A stretch of 64,000 bases of DNA from Desulfotignum sp. (GTDB taxonomy: Bacteria > Desulfobacterota > Desulfobacteria > Desulfobacterales > Desulfobacteraceae). A program made the position numbers and the translations under genes. The notes below the pieces were generated by a model, which saw only the letters and a program-made list of their open reading frames with translations, was not told the DNA's origin and did no database searches. The first letter of the stretch is position 1; every line of letters begins with the position of its first letter. This document shows, in pieces, positions 1 through 9,740 of this stretch. The stretch lies in the NCBI GenBank assembly GCA_021737695.1, contig JAIPDL010000008.1, positions 1 through 64,000 of the forward strand. Direction: 5' to 3'.

Positions 1-2062
1 TCTGCTGCACCACTTTGTCCATTTCCGTGATGGCGATGTTGACCTGGTCAATGCCGCCGGACTGTTCCCTGGATGCCGCGGAAATCTCTGCAATCAGATC
101 CCCTACCTTGGCTGAACTCTGGGCCACTTTGGTGAACGCTTCATTGGTGGCGGTGACCAGCTGGGACCCGTCATTGACCTTTTTCACTGTGCCTTCGATG
201 AGCTGGGCCGTGTTTTTGGCTGCTTCGGCCGCCCGCATGGCCAGGTTTCTCACCTCATCAGCCACCACGGCGAATCCAGCCCCTGCTTCACCGGCCCGGG
301 CTGCTTCCACAGCGGCGTTCAATGCCAGCAGGTTGGTCTGGAATGCGATTTCATCAATGGTCTTGATGATTTTGGATGTTTCATCACTGGCTTTGGAAAT
401 ATCTTTCATGGACACGGTCAGCCGATCCATGGATTCATTGGCCGTGGTCACCACATGGTTGGCTTCTTTCATCAATCCGTCGGCAGTGCCGGCATTTTCC
501 GCATTGTTCTTGGTCATGGAAGCCATCTCTTCCATGGAAGAAGAGGTTTCCTCGATGGATGCCGCCTGTTCCGATGCCCCTTCGGCAAGGGACTGGCTGG
601 CGGAAGATACCTGGCCGGACGCGGACGCCACCTGATCCGATCCTTCGTTCAATCCGGTTATAATGCGGTTCACCGGTCCTGTGATGCTTTTAGTGGTGAA
701 AAAGGCTGCCAGTACACCGACCACCAGGGCCACAATCAGTCCGATGATCATTACTGTGGATGCAGTGGAAAGGGAAGCCACTGCTGCCTGGGCAATGCGG
801 TCTGTGGCTGCCATGCCGGCATCTGCGGTTTCTTTGCAGGCATCGATGACATCCTGGCCGGTTGTCGCTCTTTTGTCGCTCAATTCCTGTAAAAAGTGCC
901 ATTGTTTGAGGAAATCGGCCATAGCCGTTTTGTAACTGTTGCCGGCGGTTTTCACCTCTTCAATACGCCGCAGGTCTTCCGGCAGCCGGGTGATCTTTTT
1001 CAACGATTCAAACAAGGTATTGATTTGTGTAAAATTTTTTATCGCCTCTTCCATGACCTCAGGGTTACGCAGGGCCTGGGACTTGAAGGCACTGATCCGG
1101 GTGGCATTGCCAAGATCGATGATATCGTTGACCAAGGTGATCTTGGTCTGTCTCTCCAGCATATCTTGTGTCAATTTTTCCTGCTGGCCCTTTAAAAAGG
1201 CATCACAATTTTCCACATATGCCTGGGCGTTTTTGTCCATATCGCTGCGGATATCGTTCAGCCGGGTGACGCTGGCCATGCTTCCCTTATTATTCTCGAT
1301 CAGGAAACGATCCATGGCATCCTTGTAAGAGTTTGCGCCATTTTCTGTTGCATCGATCCGCGCGATATCCTCTTTGTCACTGGAAATTTGGCGCAGCTGC
1401 GTCAGGACCGGGTCGGCTTTTTCAATGGTTTCAATGGCAGACAGCATGAGGGCTGTATCATTGGTTGCCTGGGATTTGAAATTCAATACGCGCGCGGATG
1501 CACCGATATCCACCAGCCGGCTGACCAGGCCTATCTTTTCCTGGCGGGCGGCCAGGTCTTGTTTGAATTGTTCGTTCTGGCCGGCCAGAAATGCATTGCT
1601 GTTGGTCATGTAGGCTTCGGCAGAAGAATCCAGGGTGTTTCTTTCTTCGGCCAGTCTGGCAGTGGTGTCCACCGTCTGCTGCACCAGGGTTTTGTATTCT
1701 TCCACAGCCTGGCTGGCAATTTCCAGCTGACCTTTGAGCTGTTTCAAGTTGGGGGATGCCGCTTCGAGTTTCCTGGCTTTTTCCAGGGCCGCATCCAATG
1801 CCGCCAGTTCTTTCATGCCGTCGTCATAAAATGCGGTATCTTCGGTAAACCCATACCCCCGCATTTCATACATGACCCGGTTGGATGCGCCCCGCAGTTC
1901 ATTGGCCACAGCCACCTCAGGCACATATTCGTTGGCCAGCATGGTGCTCTGGGTCTCCACCCGTCCCATGTTCCATATGGCCATGATGCCCAGCACACTG
2001 GCAATGATGATCAAAAGGGCAAACCCCAGTGAAATTTTTAATCCCAGACTCAAATTTTTCAT
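1..2062 (-). CDS. Methyl-accepting chemotaxis protein, 3' end outside window
   Basis: This is a transmembrane chemoreceptor that signals to CheA/CheW. About 687 residues are visible. A first membrane segment lies at residues 8-30, followed by a long periplasmic region of about 400 residues, a second membrane segment near 434-457, and a cytoplasmic signalling domain. The conserved hairpin tip contains [15 protein letters not shown] near residue 570. The periplasmic region holds two similar helical blocks ([13 protein letters not shown] and [13 protein letters not shown], each followed by a KIxLVxxxxDxGxxxR pattern), which suggests a helical bimodular (HBM-type) ligand domain. I chose the ATG at 2062 because GAGGAG lies just upstream. 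The stop is beyond base 1. It follows cheW on the same strand after about 50 bases, so they are probably cotranscribed. The ligand is unknown. Confidence 0.93.
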   Translation of the reverse strand, partial: MKNLSLGLKISLGFALLIIIASVLGIMAIWNMGRVETQSTMLANEYVPEVAVANELRGASNRVMYEMRGYGFTEDTAFYDDGMKELAALDAALEKARKLEAASPNLKQLKGQLEIASQAVEEYKTLVQQTVDTTARLAEERNTLDSSAEAYMTNSNAFLAGQNEQFKQDLAARQEKIGLVSRLVDIGASARVLNFKSQATNDTALMLSAIETIEKADPVLTQLRQISSDKEDIARIDATENGANSYKDAMDRFLIENNKGSMASVTRLNDIRSDMDKNAQAYVENCDAFLKGQQEKLTQDMLERQTKITLVNDIIDLGNATRISAFKSQALRNPEVMEEAIKNFTQINTLFESLKKITRLPEDLRRIEEVKTAGNSYKTAMADFLKQWHFLQELSDKRATTGQDVIDACKETADAGMAATDRIAQAAVASLSTASTVMIIGLIVALVVGVLAAFFTTKSITGPVNRIITGLNEGSDQVASASGQVSSASQSLAEGASEQAASIEETSSSMEEMASMTKNNAENAGTADGLMKEANHVVTTANESMDRLTVSMKDISKASDETSKIIKTIDEIAFQTNLLALNAAVEAARAGEAGAGFAVVADEVRNLAMRAAEAAKNTAQLIEGTVKKVNDGSQLVTATNEAFTKVAQSSAKVGDLIAEISAASREQSGGIDQVNIAITEMDKVVQQ

Positions 2063-2111
2063 TTTCAGCTCCTCACAATAGATTCACAATGGTAGATTTA
2101 TGTTTTGGTTT

Positions 2112-2624
2112 TTAGATGGCTTTTTCCATGACTTGAAGTTCTCTGGTACTCAATACCCGGTCGATGTCCAGCAGAATCTTGACCCCGGAATCGATCTTGG
2201 CCATGCCCAGAATATATGCCGTGTCCACCTGGGTGCCGAAGGACGGGGCATTTTCCATTTCTTCTTCCCGGATGTTGAGCACCTCGGAGACCGAATCCAC
2301 CACAATCCCGATCTGGATGGTCATGTCTTCGGTGTCGATCTCTACCACGATGATGCAGGTCCGGTCGGTATAGTCAATGGCCGGCATACCGAATTTGAGC
2401 CGCAGGTCCATGACCGGAATCACCTTGCCCCGCAGATTGATTACCCCTTTGACAAATTCCGGGGTTCTGGGCACTGACGTGATGGGCATCATCCCGATGA
2501 TTTCTTTGACTTTGAGTATCCCGATGCCGTATTCCTCATCCGCCAGGCTGAAGGTCAGGTATTTGCCGGCTTTCATGGGATCATCCTTGATGGCGCGGGT
2601 CATTTCATCAGTTTTGTGGGTCAT
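2112..2624 (-). CDS. cheW: CheW chemotaxis coupling protein
   Basis: CheW bridges chemoreceptors and the CheA kinase in the cytoplasmic signalling array. The protein is about 170 residues, the usual length, and one CheW domain fills it (YLTFSLADEEYGIGILKVKEI at the start, VINLRGKVIPVMDLRLKFG in the middle, and a C-terminal DIDRVLS). An ATG 15 bases upstream (2639) is possible, but the GGAGGA that would serve ribosome binding lies between the two, 7 bases before the ATG at 2624, so the shorter start is preferred. The adjacent MCP gene downstream suggests a dedicated receptor-coupler pair separate from the main che operons. Confidence 0.92.
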   Translation of the reverse strand: MTHKTDEMTRAIKDDPMKAGKYLTFSLADEEYGIGILKVKEIIGMMPITSVPRTPEFVKGVINLRGKVIPVMDLRLKFGMPAIDYTDRTCIIVVEIDTEDMTIQIGIVVDSVSEVLNIREEEMENAPSFGTQVDTAYILGMAKIDSGVKILLDIDRVLSTRELQVMEKAI

Positions 2625-2639
2625 GCGGGGTTCCTCCAT

Positions 2640-2942
2640 TCATAGTGGGTTTTCATGTGTAACTCCTGTTTGCAGATTTGTTGATATATCTATATATCTG
2701 TTAACAAGATCTGTACCAGAGGAACATTAAAAATTTTATATTTAAATTCAGCCAGTTATGAATAATTCAAATCAGAAACAAAAATCACAGAAAAGAGATA
2801 GTTCACTCTTGGGAAAGGGAAGAAATCCTTTAAGACGGCTTTAAAAAGGGGTTTTACAGTGTTGATGCCGGACCTGTCGCATAATTATGACAGTCTCAAA
2901 AAAAAGACAGATGACACCCGTTTGCGGGAGAGTAAACGGGTG
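2640..2942. other. Intergenic region between cheW and histidine kinase
   Basis: This AT-rich stretch of about 300 bases has no convincing gene. The left part (2640-2800) should hold the promoter of the cheW-MCP unit on the minus strand, but no clear consensus was found. The right end holds the terminator of the histidine kinase gene, listed separately. Confidence 0.6.
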
Positions 2943-2946
2943 TCAT
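2897..2946 (-). terminator. Intrinsic terminator of the histidine kinase gene
   Basis: A perfect 13-bp stem (ATGACACCCGTTT paired with AAACGGGTGTCAT) has a 10-base loop and, read on the minus strand, is followed by a run of eight T. The stop codon of the kinase (2943-2945) lies inside the stem. Confidence 0.85.
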
Positions 2947-4507
2947 TCATTGTTTATGTTTTGTTTGTTTCGGGGGGTCGGATTCTGGGAAACCGGCAAA
3001 AATACCTGGAACACAGCGCCGCTGCCCGGAGTGGTTGCCACGGTGATACAGCCGCCCAAAGATTTGACTGTGCCTAAGACAATGGGCAGTCCTAAGCCCC
3101 GGCCGGTGAATCGGGTGGAATAAAAAGGATCAAATATTTTTTCAAGCATGGTGTCGGGAATGCCCGGACCGGAATCCTGCACCCGGATACAGGCGAAATC
3201 AGATCCGCCCGGCTGAAAATCCATGGGAAAACACTGGGTCCCGACCGGGATGCTGCCGGAAGAGACAGGACAGATACTCACAGCAATGGTTCCCGACTGC
3301 GCTGCCAGGGCTTCCCGGGCATTGGTGACCAGGCTGATCAGAATCTGGGTGATTTCCTCGGCATTGGCCAGAACCACCGGACCTGGTAGAGGGAGTTGTG
3401 TTTTAAAGCCGATGATTTCGGGGATATCGGCCTGAAGTGACGGGATCGCAGCCTGACAGATTTCCGACAGGTCCAGCCGTTTGCGGGGGGTATTTGTCTG
3501 GCCCAGATAGGTCAGCATGGTGGCCCCGAGTTTGGAGATCCGCCGGGCCGCATGCATGGCCTGTTCCAGGTTGCCGGAAATCGGATGGTCATCCGGCAGG
3601 TCGTCCATGGCCATTTCCAGGTTTCCCATCACCGAGGTGAGCAGGTTGTTGTAGTGATGGGCCATGGCCCCGGCCATGCGGCCCAGGCTTTCTGTCTTCT
3701 GCAAGTGCAGAATCTGTTTTTCGGCATGGATCCCTTCAATGGCATGACCCAGTCTCAATGCCACTGAATCCATTAACGCTTTTTCTTCTTCAAGGAAGGG
3801 GCAATCACCGGTTATGGGCATGTCTTCAAAACCATAGATGTCGATGTGCCCGACCCGCTTGTTTTTCAAGCGGATATCCCGGGAGAGGTGCTGTCGGGTG
3901 GGGTGAAAATCCGGGGTGGCATAGCGTTTCAGGTCGTTTTCAGCGGTTTTGGCGGCTGTGATATCGGTGACAATGAGGCAGAACTGGTCAATGTCCGGTT
4001 TTCCCGGCGCTGTTTCAAAGGGAATGAAGCCTCCCTGAAGCCTGCGTGACAAAGAAACCGGTGGCCATTCACCAGCCGGACCTCGATGGTTTTGTCTTCT
4101 GGATGTTTGTAGAATGCGGAAAATCTTGAAAGAAAAGAATTGCGGTCTTCGTTGGCGATGAACCGGGAAAAAGTTTTCCCAAGCAACGCATCCGGACCTT
4201 TGCCCAGCATGTCCATCAGGGTCTGGTTCACATGGAGAATCATGCCGGTGTCATCCAGAACCACATACCCGGCCGGGGCCATGTCAAACAGCCGTGAAAA
4301 CCGGGTCCTGGATTTTTCCAGCTCTTGTATGGATTGCCGCAGCTCTTCGTTTTGCAGTTCCAGCTCCACCTGGAACACCTGAATGTCATCGATCAGCCGG
4401 GTCAGATCAGCCGGATCGATATTTTTTACATGATCGGACCGGGGTTCAATCTTTTTGTCCGCCAGATCCCGCAACTGCTTAAACCATTTTTCCTGTTTGT
4501 TTTTCAT
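2943..4507 (-). pseudogene. PAS-domain sensor histidine kinase, frameshifted
   Basis: The gene reads as one protein of about 520 residues in two frames. The first frame (4507 to about 4050) gives an N-terminal helix with LQNEELRQS, then a PAS domain (RFSRLFDMAPAGYVVLDDTG). The second frame (about 4052 to 2943) gives the end of the PAS domain (LQGGFIPFE, LIVTDITAAK), a linker and an ATP-binding kinase core. The phosphoacceptor region is GRMAGAMAHHYNNLL. The N box contains LVTNAREAL, and the G boxes are DSGPGIP and GRGLGLPIV. Adding one base in the short T runs near 4050-4057 restores a single reading frame. No receiver domain or membrane segment is visible. It could be a true frameshift, a sequencing error or a phase-variable site. 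The partner regulator is unknown. Confidence 0.8.
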
Positions 4508-4647
4508 TCAGCACCTTTCGGATTTTCCGGGGCAATCAGGTTTTGATCCCCCCCTGTCAGATATGTCAGGATTTTGACAATTAATCGATATTCTTATACC
4601 AGCCGGATGATTTTTTCAAATTTTTTAAAATATCGAATGAAAAACGC

Positions 4648-5250
4648 ATGGAAATTATGTTTGACACGCAGGGTGTTACACGGTACAAAATTGGAATGGA
4701 TATCCAAAACGCCTTGAAATTACTCGATCTTGAGCCCGGGGCCACCCTGGAAGATGCCCGGGATGCGTTCAAGAAAAAGGCCAAGCAGTTTCATCCGGAC
4801 AAACTGATGGCCGCATCAGGAAACAAAGATGACGGCGAAAAAATGAAGGATATCAATGTGGCGTATCACACCTTGACAGCGGTGTTGAAACCCGGTAACA
4901 GAAAAAAGCCGGTTCATCTGCTGCCGGAACAGTTTTCTCCAGCCTGCCGGCGCCTGGTGGACACGGTCCGAAAATGGATATCTGAACGGCGCCATCCTTC
5001 GCGGTCAAGCACGCATGCCCGGCCCAAAACAGCGCCACCCCGGACCCGCCGGAATCCTTCGCCCGGCGCGTTTGAAGATGTGCTCAAACAATCCATGCGC
5101 CGCCGCATGGCCGGAGAAAAGAGATATACGGCCTATGCCCGGTATCTGGAACTGGAAAGAAAAATGAACCAGGCCCGGCAGCAAAACCCGGGCCCCGGCT
5201 GGGAGGTGGACAGTGTGGAACCCATCTCCCGGATCAAACCGGTGAAATAA
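4648..5250 (+). CDS. J-domain (DnaJ-like) protein
   Basis: The protein has an N-terminal J domain: NALKLLDLEPGATLEDARDAF, then KKAKQFHPDK with the essential His-Pro-Asp triad that stimulates Hsp70 ATPase. The rest, about 120 residues, is basic, rich in Arg and Pro, and has no recognised domain. It lacks the G/F and zinc-finger parts of true DnaJ, so it is a specialised co-chaperone. Full length is 200 residues from 4648. A start at 4696 would begin directly at the J domain (MDIQNALK). Neither start has a strong ribosome binding site. It stands alone between divergent and convergent neighbours, so its client is unknown. Confidence 0.8.
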   Translation: MEIMFDTQGVTRYKIGMDIQNALKLLDLEPGATLEDARDAFKKKAKQFHPDKLMAASGNKDDGEKMKDINVAYHTLTAVLKPGNRKKPVHLLPEQFSPACRRLVDTVRKWISERRHPSRSSTHARPKTAPPRTRRNPSPGAFEDVLKQSMRRRMAGEKRYTAYARYLELERKMNQARQQNPGPGWEVDSVEPISRIKPVK

Positions 5251-5267
5251 CTGCCCGGCCCCGGCCC

Positions 5268-5558
5268 TTATCCCGCTTTTTTTTGGGGCACAAACCGAAG
5301 AAAGACCCGGTAATTGCCGGAATCGATGTCCGCGGGCAGATAATACCCTTCCGGCACCAGTACCACCATGACCCGGCCCGAGGCCGGATCCTGTCCCTGG
5401 GACCGGCCCCGCCGGTTGTCCTGTTTTTCCGCCAGACTTCTGGGTCCCCGCCGGGGCGGCCGGACATTGAGAATCCTTGCCTCCACCACCTGGGGCTGGT
5501 TGGGCAGCCGTTTGCCCGGCGGGCCGATGGGCTGGGGTGCCCCCACAACAAACTCCAT
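5268..5558 (-). CDS. Hypothetical small protein (96 aa)
   Basis: I do not recognise a family. The protein is basic and proline-rich at its start (GAPQPIGPPGKRLP) and ends in a compact segment with VMVVLVPEGYYLPADIDSG. The start at 5558 is supported by GGGAGG seven bases upstream. An upstream extension to 5660 is possible but has no such site. It is convergent with the J-domain gene, with 17 bases between the stops. Confidence 0.5.
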   Translation of the reverse strand: MEFVVGAPQPIGPPGKRLPNQPQVVEARILNVRPPRRGPRSLAEKQDNRRGRSQGQDPASGRVMVVLVPEGYYLPADIDSGNYRVFLRFVPQKKAG

Positions 5559-5756
5559 ATCTACCTCCCTGCACAGTCCTGCTGTGCGATATTTGACAAT
5601 CGCCTCTGAAACCCCTATCGGCACAGATGTGCTTAAACTTGAGTGCCGATACCTGTCCAACCGGCTGATTTTCCTTGCAACACGTTCGGTATGTTACTAT
5701 AATAAATAACCGTTTATAGACTCCGCCGGTCAATAAACTTAAAAAAGGAGCATGTT

Positions 5757-6398
5757 ATGGAAGCTGACGTTCAGGAAAAAATTGGATATCTTGAATCCGT
5801 GCTGGGGCAATATATCGTTAACAGCGATATGGCCCTTACCCGGCTTGAGCGGAATATCTCCAATCTTTCCAGTGAGATGCAGGCATTCAAGGCGGAGATG
5901 AAGGACTTCAAAGCCTTTGTTCTGGCAGACATCGAAGACTCCCGGGCCGACAGAAAAGCCATGAACAAAAGATGGGGCGAGCTGGCCAACAAAATGGGCA
6001 CGGTGGTGGAAGATATTGTGGCCCCTTGCATCGGCGGGGTGGCCAGGGCGTATTTCCAGGTGGACGAGCTGGACTTTTTTGCCGTGCGATTGCAGATAAA
6101 AAACACGTCCGGCACCCATCGCCGGGAATTCGACGTGGTGGCGGAAAACGAAAAATACCTGTTTATCGTGGAAACCAAATCCACGCCCCGGACCTCATAT
6201 CTCCAGGATTTCATCGATTTTATTCTGGAGATCGCAGACTGGTTTCCCCAGGCCCGATCCAAAACTGTGATCCCGGTGTTTTCCTCCCTGTACATTCCTG
6301 AAGACAGTGTCCGGTTCCTGACCAATAAGCGCATTTTCGCTTTGGCCATGAAAGACGATAACATGGACCTGCTCAATCCGGAGCTGATACACAAGTAG
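5757..6398 (+). CDS. Coiled-coil protein with PD-(D/E)XK-like C-terminal domain
   Basis: The first 85 residues are predicted coiled coil (heptad-like, rich in Glu, Lys and Met). The C-terminal half carries FDVVAENEKYLFIVETKST, which fits the D-(X)n-E-X-K core of the PD-(D/E)XK nuclease superfamily, as in DUF3782-type proteins. GGAGC lies seven bases before the ATG. The gene stands alone before the sugar cluster. Nuclease activity is an inference from the motif. The role is unknown, though such proteins are often part of accessory or defence DNA. Confidence 0.65.
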   Translation: MEADVQEKIGYLESVLGQYIVNSDMALTRLERNISNLSSEMQAFKAEMKDFKAFVLADIEDSRADRKAMNKRWGELANKMGTVVEDIVAPCIGGVARAYFQVDELDFFAVRLQIKNTSGTHRREFDVVAENEKYLFIVETKSTPRTSYLQDFIDFILEIADWFPQARSKTVIPVFSSLYIPEDSVRFLTNKRIFALAMKDDNMDLLNPELIHK

Positions 6399-6577
6399 TG
6401 CCGGTCACTGCTTTCAAGTATATTGGCCGCAATGCACAATGAAAAATTGATTGCCGGAAGCCGGGTATTTATCCGTCGCTGTTAACTAATGGTCCAGAAA
6501 TTGCTTATGTTTTGTTGTTGTCGGTTGATATCCTGATAACAGATGTTTCATGTAACCAACAGAGCGGAGCTGTGCCC

Positions 6578-7597
6578 ATGCTAAATGGCAAATCAATCCT
6601 TATTACAGGCGGCACTGGTTCATTTGGCAAGGCGTTTGTCCGAATGGTCCTTGACCGGTATCCCGGTGTGAAACGGCTGGTGGTGTATTCCAGAGACGAA
6701 CTCAAACAGTTTGAAATGTCGCAGATCTTTTCTGAATCGCACTATACCTGCCTGCGGTATTTCATCGGAGATGTCAGAGACAAGGACCGGTTGCAAAGAG
6801 CCCTGGAAGGCATCGATACCGTGGTGCATGCCGCAGCCCTCAAACAGGTGCCGGCAGCGGAATACAACCCGTTCGAGTGTATAAAGACCAATATCCTCGG
6901 AGCCCAGAACCTGGTGGATGCCTGCCTGGATACCGGCGGTATCCGGCAGGTGATAGCGCTTTCCACAGACAAGGCTGCCGCCCCCATCAACCTGTATGGG
7001 GCCACCAAATTGTGTTCCGACAAACTGTTTGTGGCGGCCAATAATATCAAAGGTAAGCGGGATATCCGCTTTTCCGTGGTGCGATACGGCAATGTCCTGG
7101 GAAGCCGGGGATCTGTGGTGCCTTTTTTTCTGAAAAAACGCAAAACCGGTGTTCTGCCCATCACCGATCCGGCCATGACCCGGTTCAGCATCCGGGTGTC
7201 AGACGGGGTGGATATGGTGTTATGGGCCATTAAAAACGCCCATGGCGGCGAAATTCTGGTACCTAAACTGCCATCATATAAAATTACCGACCTGGCCCGG
7301 GCCGTCGGCCCTGACTGTGAGTGTCAAAATATCGGCATCCGGCCGGGTGAAAAGATTCATGAAGAGATGATCACCGCCAGTGACAGTTATCACACCGTGG
7401 ATCTGGGAGACTATTTTGCCATCCTGCCTGCCGCCAGAAGTCGAAGCGTCAAATGTTATGAAAAATACAGTGATTGTGAATGGATCCCGCCCGGATTTTC
7501 TTACTCCAGTGACACCAATCCTGATTTTTTGACGGTTGAAGAGCTGCGGCAGTTGATCCGGGAGGAAGTGGACCCGGAGTTCCAGGTGCAGCAATGA
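6578..7597 (+). CDS. pseB: UDP-GlcNAc 4,6-dehydratase, PseB type
   Basis: PseB performs the first step of pseudaminic acid synthesis: inverting 4,6-dehydration of UDP-GlcNAc. The 339-residue protein has the usual length and an NAD(P)-binding TGGTGSFG at residues 10-17. The family signature STDKAAAPINLYGATK ends with Tyr and Lys near residues 140-144. YSRDELKQFEM near residue 40 is also typical. The ATG at 6578 has GGAG nine bases upstream. A longer start at 6512 would add 22 unlikely residues. It overlaps pseC by four bases (ATGA), so the two are translationally coupled. It is the first gene of the sugar cluster. Confidence 0.92.
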   Translation: MLNGKSILITGGTGSFGKAFVRMVLDRYPGVKRLVVYSRDELKQFEMSQIFSESHYTCLRYFIGDVRDKDRLQRALEGIDTVVHAAALKQVPAAEYNPFECIKTNILGAQNLVDACLDTGGIRQVIALSTDKAAAPINLYGATKLCSDKLFVAANNIKGKRDIRFSVVRYGNVLGSRGSVVPFFLKKRKTGVLPITDPAMTRFSIRVSDGVDMVLWAIKNAHGGEILVPKLPSYKITDLARAVGPDCECQNIGIRPGEKIHEEMITASDSYHTVDLGDYFAILPAARSRSVKCYEKYSDCEWIPPGFSYSSDTNPDFLTVEELRQLIREEVDPEFQVQQ

Positions 7598-8751
7598 TTC
7601 CCTATGGCAGACAGCATATCACCCAGGCGGACATTGATGCAGTGATCCACGTGCTCCAGTCTGATTTTCTCACCCAGGGTCCGAAAGTGCCATTGTTCGA
7701 ACAGGCCGTGGCGGACAAGGTCGGGGCCAAGTACGCAGTGGCGGTAAATTCCGGAACCAGTGCCCTGCATATTGCCTGCCTGGCCCTGGGGCTGGGTCCG
7801 GGGGACATTCTCTGGACTTCTCCTGTCACGTTTGTGGCATCAGCCAATTGCGCCCTGTACTGCGGTGCCTCAGTGGATTTTGTGGATATCGATCCGGACA
7901 CTTATACCATGTGTCACCATGCCCTTGAAGAAAAACTGAAACAGGCCGAACAGGAAAACCGCCTGCCTAAAATCGTCATCCCAGTACATATGTGCGGCCG
8001 GCCCTGCCGTATGGCCGCCATCCATGAACTGTCGCAAAAATATGGATTCAAGATCATTGAAGATGCCTGCCATGCCCTGGGCGGGCAATACAAAGGCAAG
8101 CCCATCGGGAGTTGTCAATATAGTGATATCACGGTGTTCAGCTTTCATCCGGTCAAACTCATCACCACCGGCGAAGGGGGGACGGCGGTTACCAATGATA
8201 CAAAGCTTGCCGATCGCCTGTTTCGTTTCCGTTCACATGGGATCACCAGTGATCGGGATCAGATGGCGCCGCGGCCGGCGGATGAGATCTGGAACTACCA
8301 GCAGATTTTTTTGGGCTACAATTACCGAATGACTGATATTCAGGCAGCCCTGGGAATCAGCCAGCTTGAAAAACTGGATGCATTTATTGACAGGCGCCGG
8401 GAACTGGCCCGGCGATACGGCCGGATTCTGGCACATCTGCCGGTGACGCTGCCCTTGCAGGACCCGGATGGCGAATCTGCCTGGCATCTTTATGTGATCC
8501 GCCTGAAGCTGGCTCAGACAGGTAAAAGCCAACAGCGGGTGTTTGCTGATTTGAGAGAAAACGGTATCGGAGTCAACCTGCATTATATACCGGTGCATCT
8601 CCAGCCCTGGTACCGGGCTTTGGGATTTGCACCGGGGCAGTTTCCGGAAGCGGAACAATATTACAAAGAAGCCGTGACCCTGCCACTGTTTTACGCCATG
8701 ACGGAACAAGATCAGGATTATGTGGCAGCGAGTTTACAAGATGTGATTTGA
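7594..8751 (+). CDS. pseC: UDP-4-keto-6-deoxy-sugar aminotransferase, PseC type
   Basis: This is a PLP-dependent aminotransferase of the DegT/DnrJ/EryC1 family that aminates C4 of the PseB product. It has 385 residues, the normal length. The start IPYGRQHITQADIDAV and the segment SDFLTQGPKVPLFE are typical of PseC. The PLP lysine is in FHPVKLITTGEGG near residue 188, and ECAC-like EDACHALGG lies before it. It overlaps both neighbours by four bases. The usual next enzyme, the acetyltransferase PseH, is not seen in this window. Confidence 0.92.
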   Translation: MIPYGRQHITQADIDAVIHVLQSDFLTQGPKVPLFEQAVADKVGAKYAVAVNSGTSALHIACLALGLGPGDILWTSPVTFVASANCALYCGASVDFVDIDPDTYTMCHHALEEKLKQAEQENRLPKIVIPVHMCGRPCRMAAIHELSQKYGFKIIEDACHALGGQYKGKPIGSCQYSDITVFSFHPVKLITTGEGGTAVTNDTKLADRLFRFRSHGITSDRDQMAPRPADEIWNYQQIFLGYNYRMTDIQAALGISQLEKLDAFIDRRRELARRYGRILAHLPVTLPLQDPDGESAWHLYVIRLKLAQTGKSQQRVFADLRENGIGVNLHYIPVHLQPWYRALGFAPGQFPEAEQYYKEAVTLPLFYAMTEQDQDYVAASLQDVI

Positions 8752-9740
8752 ATGATACTCATGGTATCAGAATTCTAAACGGAACAAGGAACCCCATGAC
8801 CCCCTGTTTTATTGCGGAAGTTTCCAGCAACCATCACCGTGATCTGGGTCGGTGTCTGCAATTAATCGATACCGCCGCAGAAATAGGGTGTGACGGAGTG
8901 AAATTTCAGCTGTTCAAAATCGATGAGTTGTTTGCCCCGGAAATATTGGCAAAAAGCCAAATGCACCGGCAACGCAAAAAATGGGAACTGCCCCTGGAAT
9001 TTCTGCCCGACCTGGCGGCACATTGCCGTGACAAAGGACTCCTTTTTTCCTGCACGCCTTTTTACCTGGCAGCGGTCGAAGAACTGTATCCATTTGTAGA
9101 GTTTTATAAAATCGCCTCATATGAGCTGTTGTGGGATGAGTTGCTGACAGCGTGTGCCCGAACAGGAAAACCCCTGGTTCTGTCCACAGGCATGGCCACG
9201 CTTCCGGAAATCGCGCATGCGGTGGCCGTGATTCTCAAAGCGCTTCCCCGGAATACCGGCACTGTTGTCCGGGAAAGTGACCTGCCTTTTCTCACCCTGC
9301 TTCATTGTGTGTCCGGATACCCGGTTCCAGAAAATCAGTGTAATCTGGCCGTCATCGAGACGTTAAGGCATTGTGCTGCCGGACAATCGAATACCATAAA
9401 GGTCGGATGGTCTGATCACAGCGTATCCATGGCGGTCATTTTTCGGGCTGTGAACAAATGGAATGCCTCCATGATTGAATTCCATCTCGACCTGGATGGA
9501 CAAGGAGCGGAATTTGATTCAGGCCACTGCTGGCTGCCGGAACAGATGGGCCGGGTGATTGCGAAAATCCGCAACGAAAAATCAGAGATACCTGGCCATT
9601 CATCAGTCTCAGAATACCTTATGGACGGTACCGGAGAAAAACAGCCGGCTCCAGTTGAATTGGCAGACCTTGATTGGCGGGCCGATCCTTCGGACGGGCT
9701 GAGACCGCTGAAATACATAAGGATAACCTGGAATGGATAG
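8748..9740 (+). CDS. NeuB/PseI-family nonulosonic acid synthase without SAF domain
   Basis: The protein belongs to the sialic acid synthase family, which condenses PEP with an amino sugar to form a nine-carbon acid. Visible family motifs are CFIAEVSSNHHRD, CDGVKFQLFK, FSCTPF, FYKIASYELLWDELL, PLVLSTGMAT and GWSDHS. It is 330 residues and ends soon after the TIM barrel. The C-terminal SAF (antifreeze-like) domain found in NeuB and PseI is not recognisable. The start used is a TTG overlapping the pseC stop. An ATG at 8796 has a better ribosome site (AAGGAA), but would remove the first strand. Position between pseC and the PseF/PseG-type fusion points to the pseudaminate-like synthase. Confidence 0.8.
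   Translation: MNDTHGIRILNGTRNPMTPCFIAEVSSNHHRDLGRCLQLIDTAAEIGCDGVKFQLFKIDELFAPEILAKSQMHRQRKKWELPLEFLPDLAAHCRDKGLLFSCTPFYLAAVEELYPFVEFYKIASYELLWDELLTACARTGKPLVLSTGMATLPEIAHAVAVILKALPRNTGTVVRESDLPFLTLLHCVSGYPVPENQCNLAVIETLRHCAAGQSNTIKVGWSDHSVSMAVIFRAVNKWNASMIEFHLDLDGQGAEFDSGHCWLPEQMGRVIAKIRNEKSEIPGHSSVSEYLMDGTGEKQPAPVELADLDWRADPSDGLRPLKYIRITWNG

Noticed and set aside
15-2004. Many open frames on the plus strand in the MCP region
   Set aside because: They are shadows of the minus-strand chemoreceptor, which has full domain similarity.
2703-2718. Possible sigma-54 promoter on the minus strand upstream of cheW
   Set aside because: TGGTACAGATCTTGTT has the right GG spacing but GT instead of the nearly invariant GC of the -12 box.
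4040-4060. Programmed -1 frameshifting in the histidine kinase
   Set aside because: TTTCTTTG does not fit the usual X-XXY-YYZ slippery pattern and no downstream structure is obvious, so a mutation or sequencing error is more likely.
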